Shown one piece after another: positions 17,398-24,056 of a stretch of 64,000 bases of DNA. A program made the position numbers and the translations under genes. Numbering within the stretch: the first letter of the stretch is position 1; each line of letters starts with the position of its first letter. Below the pieces are notes generated by a model that made no database searches, was not told where the DNA came from, and worked only from the letters and a program-made list of their open reading frames with translations. The stretch is from positions 1 to 64,000 of the forward strand of contig JBCDED010000001.1 of assembly GCA_039179985.1 (NCBI GenBank), in the 5' to 3' direction. The stretch comes from JBCCMQ01 sp039179985 (GTDB taxonomy: Bacteria; Pseudomonadota; Alphaproteobacteria; Rhodobacterales; Rhodobacteraceae).

Positions 17398-18504
17398 TTA
17401 GATGCGATGCACGACTAGCGGATCGCAGAGACTCTCGAAATCGGGTGCCACGCCGAGACCGGGCGCGTCGGGTGCGTAGAGCTTGCCGTCCCGCGTCTGC
17501 GGTCCCGGCACGCCGGTGGAACGCGTGTTGTAGTTGTGCAGATCTGTGGTCGCCGCCAGGAACTCCGGCGGCGTCGAAGCAGCAAAATGGGCGAGCGTGG
17601 CGGTGGTGATCTCGCCGCCCCAGGTGTCTTCGGCCAGAACCGGGATGCGGTGGTCGATCAGAAGGTCCCGCATGCGGCGCGCCTTCGACAGCCCGCCCTG
17701 CTTGGAGAGTTTCAGGCAAATCACCTCGGCACTGCGCTCGGCGATCACCCGGTGAATATCGTCGAAGCCGACGATGCATTCATCGAGCTTCATCGGCTGG
17801 TCCGAGCGCGCGCGCACCTGCATGCATTCGGCGTAGGTCTGACAGGGCTGTTCAAGGATGTAGTCGAGGTCGCGGGTGGCACGCGCGACGCGGAGCGCAT
17901 TGTCCACGGTCCAGCCCTGGTTGGCGTCGGCATAGGCCTTTTCCCCCGTACGCAGCAGGGGAACGGTCTGGCGGATACGCTCAATATCCTGGGCCCAATC
18001 CGCACCCACCTTGATCTGGAACTGCCGGTAGCCGTGCGCGCGCAGGACGTCGAGCTGTTCGGCCATGGCCTCAGGCGTGTCCTGCGGCGCCACCCGGTAC
18101 ATGGGCGCACCGTCGGTCAGCTTGCCTCCGAGCAGCATCCAAACAGGCTGCCCGACCGACTTTCCGAGTATATCCCAGCACGCCGCATCGAAGGGCGATT
18201 TTGCGTAGCCATGGCCGCGAATGGTGCTGTCCATCAGTCGTTCGATCCGCGCGACCTGCCGAGGGTCTTGCCCCAGAAGAACCGGCGCCAGAAGGCGCGC
18301 TGCCGCCGCCACGCCTTCGGAATGCGCTTCGATGTAGTTCTCGCCGCAGGGGCAGAACTCGCCGCAGCCCGAGAGCCCCGCATCGGTCTCGATCACCACG
18401 ACCGAGGACCAGGCGGTGTTGATCGCATTGCCCGCGCCCCAGGCATAGGTGCCGTCGACATAGGGTAGAGGCGTGCGGTAGACGCGCAGTTCCGTGATTT
18501 TCAT
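17398..18504 (-). CDS. Mandelate racemase/muconate lactonising enzyme family protein (hydroxyproline dehydratase-like)
   Basis: 368-residue enolase-superfamily enzyme. The capping domain covers about 1-125 and the TIM barrel the rest. Metal ligands are D193 (ADANQGW), E219 (LEQPC) and D241 (LDEC); candidate acid/base lysines are K165 (QIKVG) and K265/K268 (LKLSKQGG). Overall it resembles the cis-3-hydroxy-L-proline dehydratase and 4-hydroxyproline betaine epimerase group, which work next to amino-acid or betaine ABC transporters. The reaction here is inferred and unproven. It overlaps the upstream dehydrogenase gene by 4 bases (ATGA), so both are made together; about 130 bp separate it from the binding-protein gene. 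Confidence 0.82.
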   Translation of the reverse strand: MKITELRVYRTPLPYVDGTYAWGAGNAINTAWSSVVVIETDAGLSGCGEFCPCGENYIEAHSEGVAAAARLLAPVLLGQDPRQVARIERLMDSTIRGHGYAKSPFDAACWDILGKSVGQPVWMLLGGKLTDGAPMYRVAPQDTPEAMAEQLDVLRAHGYRQFQIKVGADWAQDIERIRQTVPLLRTGEKAYADANQGWTVDNALRVARATRDLDYILEQPCQTYAECMQVRARSDQPMKLDECIVGFDDIHRVIAERSAEVICLKLSKQGGLSKARRMRDLLIDHRIPVLAEDTWGGEITTATLAHFAASTPPEFLAATTDLHNYNTRSTGVPGPQTRDGKLYAPDAPGLGVAPDFESLCDPLVVHRI

Positions 18505-19589
18505 GGGATAACCACGATGTTCCCGACATGGGATTTTTCCATGAAGGCCGTTTGCGCTGCGTGGAAGTCCTTCAGCGCGTATTCCGCCGCCAACAGGGGC
18601 TTCAATTCCCCTGCGTCGAGATAGCCGATCAGATCGGCGAAGCGGTCCGGGCCCGCAATCGTCGCGCCGAAAAAGCTGAGGTCGTTTAGGTAGAATGTGC
18701 GTAGGTCAAGCGCGACCATCGGCCCGGCGATGGCGCCCGAGCAGACATAGCGCCCGCCCCGTTCCAGCCGTTCGATGAGTTCGGGAAAAGCCGCCCCCCC
18801 GACGACATCGGCGACAACACTCACCTTGTCGATTCCCGTCGCCGACTTGAGGTCCGCGGCCAGCGTGGTCGTGCGGCTGTCTATCACCGCCGCCGCGCCC
18901 GCAGCTTTTACGCCCTCCGCCTTTGCCGCGCCAGCCAGGGCGATGGGGGTCGCACCCCGCCGCGCGGTAAGCTGGATCAGTGCCGAGCCGACGCCGCCTG
19001 AGGCGCCTGTGATCAGCACCGTATCGCCCGCGCCCACGCCTGCGCGGAAGAGCATGTTCTCGGCGGTGACCCAGGATGTGGCAAAGGTAGCCAGTTCGGC
19101 GTCGCTAAGGCTGCTGACCACCGGGTAGACATTACTGGCGCGTGCCTTGGCGAATTCGGCGAAACCGCCGTCCATCTCGCTGCCGTAATAGCGCGCTTTC
19201 GTCAGGTCGGTGGGGGCGGCGGGGTCCATATGCCAGGGATCGACCAGCACGCGCTTGCCAACCAGGCCGCCTTCGACATCCGCGCCGACGCTCTCAACGA
19301 TGCCGCAAACATCGGCGCCTTGAACGCGCGGAAAGGTAATCGGCGCGCCGCCCCAGGTGCCGTCTTCGTCGCTGGCGCCATCCAGCGACGATCCGGTGGT
19401 GCCCTCGGTCACACCCTTTGAATACCAACCCGTCCGCGTGTTCACGTCGGTGTTGTTGAGCCCGCAGGCTCCCACCTTGATCACCACTTCACCGGGTCCG
19501 GCAACGGGTTTGGGCCAGTCGTCATGCCAGGCGAGTTTGTCCAGATCTCCGTGTCCCGTCAGCACAACCGCCGCCATCATTTCTGACAT
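18501..19589 (-). CDS. Medium-chain (zinc-type) alcohol dehydrogenase/quinone reductase family protein
   Basis: 362-residue MDR protein. The GroES-like N-terminal domain contains GACGLNNTDVNTR and PRVQGADVCG; the Rossmann domain carries LITGASGGVGSALIQL near residue 170. The four-Cys structural zinc loop of classical alcohol dehydrogenases is missing, and Asn replaces the first catalytic Cys-type ligand (GLNN), so it belongs with the zinc-free or quinone-reductase-like branch. It begins the operon that continues into the enolase-superfamily gene and is likely part of the same catabolic route. The physiological substrate is not evident. Confidence 0.85.
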   Translation of the reverse strand: MSEMMAAVVLTGHGDLDKLAWHDDWPKPVAGPGEVVIKVGACGLNNTDVNTRTGWYSKGVTEGTTGSSLDGASDEDGTWGGAPITFPRVQGADVCGIVESVGADVEGGLVGKRVLVDPWHMDPAAPTDLTKARYYGSEMDGGFAEFAKARASNVYPVVSSLSDAELATFATSWVTAENMLFRAGVGAGDTVLITGASGGVGSALIQLTARRGATPIALAGAAKAEGVKAAGAAAVIDSRTTTLAADLKSATGIDKVSVVADVVGGAAFPELIERLERGGRYVCSGAIAGPMVALDLRTFYLNDLSFFGATIAGPDRFADLIGYLDAGELKPLLAAEYALKDFHAAQTAFMEKSHVGNIVVIP

Positions 19590-19673
19590 GACTCACCCTC
19601 CCGGTATGTTCGTACCATTTTTTCGGAGGTATGGGATTTTTGTCCCGGAGGCGAGAGAAATGTGACCCGCCGG

Positions 19674-20501
19674 TCAGCGCGCCGGAACTGCGAAGGTCAG
19701 ATTGGCCCATAGGCTTTCCCACACCGGTTCTTGGTTGTCGGGGTTGCCGTCAAGGGGCAGCATCAGCACCGCATCAAGCATGTAGTCGTGGCCGGGGCGC
19801 ACCGGTACTATGGCGCGGCCTTCTTCATCGGTACGTTCCAGCGTTATGCTCACCGTTCCGTCGGGCGCGCGTTCGAACACTTCCACCTGCGCATCCACCC
19901 GCGGCGCGCCCCGGTAGAGCAGACGGACCGGAAGACCGTCTTCCAGCGGATCCGTGTAAGGATTGGCCTCGGCCACCAGTTCCGTCAAAAGACCCTGTTC
20001 GCTGTCCAAACCGGCCCCGTCACCCACCGCGACCAGAGACTTGGCGTACCGGCTGAACCGCTCGCGAAAGCCCGAGTCCGGCAGACCCCGCCTGCTGTGT
20101 TCAGCCAGTGTGTCGTCCAGATCCTTGTGCTCCACGAAGGTGACGAATTTCTCCCATTCGCTGTAAGTCAGTTGGCTGTCCGTGGTGACGTGGACGATCA
20201 CATGCAGCCTCCCCTTTTTTGCCGGCGTGCTGAGCGCTGGCCTGTCTCCGATCGTGCCCGGTGCCGCCGAAGTCTCGGCCCCGACCACCAGATCAAACCT
20301 GCGAAAGCGGTTGGGATTGAATGAGGAGGCGGGCCCATCAAACCGCTGGCCAACCCGAAGATGCGCGGCTAAGTCATCGCCGGGCGCAAGCTGCCAGGCC
20401 AGGGGTTCGATCCAGAATTCATGGGCTTGCGCCGGACCGACGGGAGCAAGAGAAAACATGAGCAGCCAAGCCGCCGCCACGGAAGTGAAGGGGTATCGCA
20501 T
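19674..20501 (-). CDS. DUF4198 periplasmic protein
   Basis: 275-residue exported protein. The signal peptide is about residues 1-26 (hydrophobic core AAAWLLMFSLAPVG, ending AQA), followed directly by HEFWIEPLAWQLAPGD, the signature start of DUF4198 (COG5266), a family linked to cobalt/nickel uptake. The C-terminal half looks like an Ig-like beta sandwich (GAPRVDAQVEVF, DEEGRAIVPVRPGHDYML). The ATG at 20501 on the minus strand overlaps the ATG of the divergent HupE-like gene (CATG). A metal-related role is inferred from this partner. Confidence 0.82.
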   Translation of the reverse strand: MRYPFTSVAAAWLLMFSLAPVGPAQAHEFWIEPLAWQLAPGDDLAAHLRVGQRFDGPASSFNPNRFRRFDLVVGAETSAAPGTIGDRPALSTPAKKGRLHVIVHVTTDSQLTYSEWEKFVTFVEHKDLDDTLAEHSRRGLPDSGFRERFSRYAKSLVAVGDGAGLDSEQGLLTELVAEANPYTDPLEDGLPVRLLYRGAPRVDAQVEVFERAPDGTVSITLERTDEEGRAIVPVRPGHDYMLDAVLMLPLDGNPDNQEPVWESLWANLTFAVPAR

Positions 20502-21630
20502 GCTCCGCAACCTGACCGTCCTTTGGACACTGTCAATATCCGTTCTGTTTTTTGCGGTTCCCATCGCACACGCCCACGAAGTTGAACCGGCTGTCGCAGA
20601 TGTGACGCTTGAGGCCGAGACGATCATACTGGACATTGAGGTGGCACTTGAAGCGCTGATCGCCGGTATCGATCTGAGCGAGATTGAAGACACCAATGCC
20701 TCGCCGCTTTCGGGGCTTTATGACCGCTACCGCGCCATGGGGCCCGAGGAATTCGGCGCGCTGGTGCGTGCGCAATGGCCCGCTTTGGCAGGGCGGTTGC
20801 GGGTTCTGGCGGGCGAGACGCCGGTCCGTATGTCGCCGGACGATATTTTCGTGCCTGACGTGGGAGACCCGGAACTGCGCCGCGACAGTCGCATCCGCCT
20901 GACAGGCATTCTGCCCGCAGATGGCAGCCCCGTGCAAGTTGGCTGGGCCGCGGTCAACGGCCCCCTGATCCTGCGCCACGCCAATGGCGGGCCGGACGCT
21001 TTCGCCGGATTCCTCGGGCCTGGCGAACTGAGCCCACCCCTTCCACGGGAAGGCGGGGCCGCAGAAAGCGGTTTCCAGTCGTTCCTGCGTTACATTGTCA
21101 TCGGGTTCGAGCACATCGTGCCAAAGGGCCTCGACCATATTCTCTTTGTGCTCGGTCTGTTTTTCTTCTCCACCAGGATGGGGCCCTTGCTGTGGCAGGT
21201 GACGGCTTTCACGCTGGCCCATACGGTCACGCTGGCCCTGGCGACGCTTGGCATCGTCAATCTGCCGGCGCATGTGGTCGAGCCGCTGATCGCAGCCTCA
21301 ATCGTCTATATCGCGGTGGAGAACCTGATCACGGACCGCATCACGCCCTGGCGGACGGCGATCGTTTTCTGTTTCGGGCTGCTCCATGGCCTTGGTTTTG
21401 CCAGCGTGCTGGGCGATGTGGGCCTGAGTGCCGGGCAGTTTGTGGAATCCCTCATCGGGTTCAACATCGGCGTGGAGTTCGGCCAGCTTGCGGTGATCGC
21501 GGTTGCGTGGATCACGATTGGATACTGGTTTGGCGACAAACCCTACTACCGCGCGTATATCGCGCGCCCGGCGTCGATTTTCATCGGCGCCGTTGGTGCC
21601 TGGTGGGTGATCGAACGGACGATGCTGTAG
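20500..21630 (+). CDS. HupE/UreJ-like membrane protein with periplasmic N-terminal domain
   Basis: 376-residue protein. A signal peptide (about 1-25, ending AHA) is followed by HEVEP and a periplasmic domain to about residue 195; the rest has about six or seven membrane helices of the HupE_UreJ_2 type, with the hallmark IGFEHIVPKGLDHILFVLGLF at the start and FGLLHGLGFAS further on, both His-rich and likely metal-binding. HupE/UreJ proteins are nickel or cobalt permeases. The ATG at 20500 has an AAGGGG ribosome site six bases upstream; an in-frame ATG at 20458 is an alternative. No hydrogenase or urease genes are in the window. Confidence 0.85.
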   Translation: MLRNLTVLWTLSISVLFFAVPIAHAHEVEPAVADVTLEAETIILDIEVALEALIAGIDLSEIEDTNASPLSGLYDRYRAMGPEEFGALVRAQWPALAGRLRVLAGETPVRMSPDDIFVPDVGDPELRRDSRIRLTGILPADGSPVQVGWAAVNGPLILRHANGGPDAFAGFLGPGELSPPLPREGGAAESGFQSFLRYIVIGFEHIVPKGLDHILFVLGLFFFSTRMGPLLWQVTAFTLAHTVTLALATLGIVNLPAHVVEPLIAASIVYIAVENLITDRITPWRTAIVFCFGLLHGLGFASVLGDVGLSAGQFVESLIGFNIGVEFGQLAVIAVAWITIGYWFGDKPYYRAYIARPASIFIGAVGAWWVIERTML

Positions 21631-21644
21631 GAAAACAGGCGAAA

Positions 21645-21673
21645 GGACGGGGTCTGCCCCCGCGACCCCGTCC
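21645..21673 (+). terminator. Stem-loop behind the HupE-like gene
   Basis: A 9-bp perfect inverted repeat (21645-21653 with 21665-21673) with an 11-base loop lies 15 bp after the stop and before the convergent Hint-like gene. It lacks a U-run, so termination efficiency is uncertain. Confidence 0.5.
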
Positions 21674-21689
21674 CCGCCCAAGGGTCAGG

Positions 21690-22253
21690 TCATTCCCCCA
21701 GACTGACCCAGATCCCCTCGGACTTCACAAGCGCAGCCTGTCCGAGGTGGAAAACGAAATAAGAAAGGCCACCAGCAGGCTGGATTAACTGATGTGGTGC
21801 CTCGGCGATGTCGCCGGCATCCACCAACCGCATCCCCGTCTGCGTCTTTGGGGACAAGATGGTCTGACGTGGCGAGAACCACGCGTCGCGCACCGGGACA
21901 TTCGCCCCAAGCGAGCCCTGCCGGACAAGAACCGGACGGGCGTCAGGATGAAAGCTTAGGAATTCTTCATCCAGTTTGTACTCATCGATCCTGAGAACCG
22001 GCAGAAAGGTCCCGTCTCTCGTGCGCAGGCGGTCGCGCACACGGACCAGATGCGCAGGCACCTCGCCGAAGGATGTCGACATATGGGTGACGCTCAGAAC
22101 ACCGGGCAGGGTCCATGCGGGCTTTCGCGGCGTCGCCGGAGTTGCCTGAGACGCGAACGGACGCTGTCGTCTGACGATACGGGATTCTGAGGGGTCCGAA
22201 ACGGCCTGGCTCACCCTTGCCAGTACGCTTGAATCGGTTTCTGAGTTACTCAT
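21690..22253 (-). CDS. Hint-like domain protein without the catalytic cysteine
   Basis: 187-residue protein. Residues 50-135 follow the Hint (hedgehog/intein, Hint_2) pattern found in many Rhodobacterales proteins: FGEVPAHLVRVRDRLRTRDG corresponds to the usual GEVPVEDL-PGDRVLTRDG, and RPVLVRQGSLGANVPVRD followed by WFSPRQTIL to the RPVRIRAGALG-LPARDL-SPQHRVL block. The normal start with a cysteine nucleophile (CFTPGT) is replaced by a segment without Cys, and the whole protein has no cysteine. Self-cleavage is therefore unlikely. The start at 22253 has a GGAAG site at good spacing. The family call is by pattern and needs a profile search. Confidence 0.6.
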   Translation of the reverse strand: MSNSETDSSVLARVSQAVSDPSESRIVRRQRPFASQATPATPRKPAWTLPGVLSVTHMSTSFGEVPAHLVRVRDRLRTRDGTFLPVLRIDEYKLDEEFLSFHPDARPVLVRQGSLGANVPVRDAWFSPRQTILSPKTQTGMRLVDAGDIAEAPHQLIQPAGGLSYFVFHLGQAALVKSEGIWVSLGE

Positions 22254-22780
22254 CACTACTTCCACTTGCTACAAGGCCGGGCACTGCTGGATCAACTGAA
22301 CATAACCAGTTAACCCTTCAGAGCCTGCCGGAAACGACCGGCGCCCTTTGACTGAGGCCACGGCACCCACGCACTTGGCGCCGAGATCACTTAACGGTTA
22401 GCCTGACAAATGTGGCAAAAATTGGGCGATCCATGTGCCCGTTTTTTTGGCCATCGATTTGTTTTGAGAAGCAATCTGCCTCGCCGTTGAGGGACTATGA
22501 ACAGTTAGCGGCGCAATTTCATAAAACTGTAATAAAACACGCGGGAAGCCGAAAAGACTGTTTCCGGATTTGTGGGTCTCAGCGCAGGTTTTTGGCCAAA
22601 TTGTGGTAAACACGTTAACTGAGCGAGATGAAGAAACACTCTGTTTTTTCGTGCGGTTCCACAATTACATGTCCAAACGCCGGGATCTGCAGTGGGTTGC
22701 TGCGCCCGGCATTTTGCATAAAGTGACCCCGACGGGGCGGGCTGTCACCCGCACCACCGATCACAGAAGGAATGCTGCAC
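22254..22780. other. 527-bp intergenic region, AT-richer than its surroundings
   Basis: No convincing gene. The stretch 22380-22680 is visibly lower in GC than the coding DNA around it and contains several GTTAA-type motifs (near 22310, 22388 and 22612). Short frames exist on both strands but show no protein-like features. It must contain the upstream signals of the Hint-like gene (minus) and the entericidin-like gene (plus). An EcfG-type GGAAC...CGTT promoter was looked for and not found. Confidence 0.5.
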
Positions 22781-22918
22781 ATGACTGCCAGAACAGCTTT
22801 TGGACTGCTTGCGACACTGCTCTTTGTGGCGGCCTGCGCGACCGTCGAAGGCGCGGGTGAAGATATCGCCGCCGCAGGCGACGCTGTTTCGGATGCGGCG
22901 CGCACGGCCTCTCAGTAG
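22781..22918 (+). CDS. Entericidin-like small lipoprotein
   Basis: 45-residue lipoprotein of the entericidin EcnA/EcnB type. A signal peptide leads to the lipobox VAAC with Cys19; the mature peptide is small, Ala/Gly/Asp-rich (EGAGEDIAAAGDAVSDAA), exactly as in entericidins. The ATG at 22781 has an AGGA site nine bases upstream; an in-frame ATG nine bases earlier is possible. It is convergent with phyR, with three bases between stops. Entericidins are often under general stress control in alphaproteobacteria, which fits the neighbours. Confidence 0.85.
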   Translation: MTARTAFGLLATLLFVAACATVEGAGEDIAAAGDAVSDAARTASQ

Positions 22919-22921
22919 GCT

Positions 22922-23725
22922 TTAGCCCTGCCGCGGGGCAAAGAACATGGCCTGACTGATCGCCGTCCGAACCTGTTCGTCCGAGTACGGCTTGGAGATC
23001 AGGAAGGCGGGCTCCTGCCCTTCGCCTGTCAGCAAACGTTCGGGAAAGGCGGTGATGAAGATCACGGGCCGGTCCCCGATGCGGCCGCTGATATCGGCCA
23101 CGGCTTCCATGCCTGACGAATTGTCGGCAAGCTGAATATCGGCGAGGATCAGGTCGGGTGGGTCGCTGACGGCCAAATCCACGGCGTCCGCGTGAGTTCG
23201 GGCGACGCCCGTGATACGGTGCCCGAGATCGCTGACGATGGCTTCGAGGTCCATGGCGATGATGGCCTCGTCTTCGATGATCAGGACCTTGCCGCTCAGA
23301 AGATCCGCCATTTCCGACCGGGCGATCGCGACAAGTTCGTGTGCTTCGGCTTCGGTCACCTGCATCACTTTCGCGACATCGGCGATCGGAAACTCCTCGA
23401 CCGTCGCCAAGAGCAGGGCTTCGCGCGTTCCGGCGGTCAGCCGGCCCAGATAGGCCTGCGCCGTCGCCTCGGTTGATGTCTCGGCCTCGGAAACGCTCGA
23501 TCCGCTGGTGGCCCAGATCGAGTGGAACACCTGATAAATGGCCACTCGCACTGGCAACGTGCCGTCCAGCACGGATCTGTCCTCAAGCACGGCTTCCAGC
23601 GTTGCGGCTGCATAGGCGTCACCCGATCCCTGGTGGCCCGTCAAGGCCCGCGCGTAACGGCGCAGAAGAGGCAACTCGCGCGCCAGAGCATCTGCGAGAC
23701 CGGGTGTTTCGGTGCTTGAGGTCAT
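22922..23725 (-). CDS. phyR: General stress response regulator PhyR
   Basis: 267-residue anti-anti-sigma response regulator. Residues 1-140 form the sigma-like output domain (region 2/4-like helices, AREL-LLRRYARALTG and VTEAEAHELVAIAR); residues 145-262 form the receiver domain with E151-D152, phospho-acceptor D196 (ADIQLAD), T225 and K245 (SKPYS). Phosphorylated PhyR sequesters NepR and frees the EcfG sigma factor. The start at 23725 gives the usual N-terminus. It is divergent from nepR across 92 bp, the standard alphaproteobacterial arrangement. Confidence 0.95.
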   Translation of the reverse strand: MTSSTETPGLADALARELPLLRRYARALTGHQGSGDAYAAATLEAVLEDRSVLDGTLPVRVAIYQVFHSIWATSGSSVSEAETSTEATAQAYLGRLTAGTREALLLATVEEFPIADVAKVMQVTEAEAHELVAIARSEMADLLSGKVLIIEDEAIIAMDLEAIVSDLGHRITGVARTHADAVDLAVSDPPDLILADIQLADNSSGMEAVADISGRIGDRPVIFITAFPERLLTGEGQEPAFLISKPYSDEQVRTAISQAMFFAPRQG

Positions 23726-23817
23726 ATTCTGTTGCTTTCCGTCATCTGGCAAAGACCAAATTCGCGGCCTATCTGTTCATGTAAGCGAGGCGCATGCAAT
23801 AGTGACATAAGCTGGTC

Positions 23818-23979
23818 ATGGCTCAGAAAAAGGCACCTTCCAGCCGTCTGACGGCAGTAGACGAAAGTCTCAAGTACGCGTTCCAGTCCGAACGCGACGA
23901 GGAAATGCCTGAGCGCTTGCAGGATTTGCTGGAGCAAATGCGCCGCCAAGAGCGTCAGAGCCCGCCGGACGTAAACTAA
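23818..23979 (+). CDS. nepR: Anti-sigma factor NepR
   Basis: 53-residue protein with the NepR core: LKYAFQSERDEEMPERLQDLLEQM, two short helices joined by the P-x-R-L turn, followed by a basic tail (RRQERQ). NepR binds the EcfG sigma factor and is displaced by PhyR. The gene is divergent from phyR, and its stop overlaps the next start as TAATG. It is too short to be found by length alone; the match and position make the call firm. Confidence 0.9.
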   Translation: MAQKKAPSSRLTAVDESLKYAFQSERDEEMPERLQDLLEQMRRQERQSPPDVN

Positions 23980-24056
23980 TGCAACGATCGGCCCCTAACG
24001 CGATGTGCCCGGTTCGTCGGCAGGGCGCCCCGGCACGGCGCGGAGCGGCGAGCTGA
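23979..24056 (+). CDS. Possible 25-codon ORF coupled between nepR and the kinase
   Basis: A 25-residue reading frame that begins inside the nepR stop (TAATG) and ends inside the kinase start (TGATG), so it tiles the gap exactly. The product would be Arg/Ala/Pro-rich, without similarity that I recognise, and it has no clear ribosome-binding site. It may only relay ribosomes to the kinase gene, be the relic of a lost ecfG gene, or be chance. Confidence 0.3.
   Translation: MQRSAPNAMCPVRRQGAPARRGAAS

Noticed and set aside
19603..19616. Short inverted repeat GGTA-N6-TACC just upstream of the MDR gene
   Set aside because: Only four paired bases per arm; too weak to call an operator.
22300..22630. 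GTTAA-type motifs as CtrA binding sites
   Set aside because: Spacing does not fit TTAA-N7-TTAA; only half-site resemblance.
22398..22664. 88-codon minus-strand frame in the intergenic region, and overlapping plus-strand frames
   Set aside because: No ribosome site, no protein-like pattern, and several overlapping frames compete; treated as non-coding.
22254..23817. EcfG-type promoter (GGAAC then CGTT) near phyR, nepR or the entericidin gene
   Set aside because: Looked for by eye in the intergenic parts on both strands; no convincing match found.
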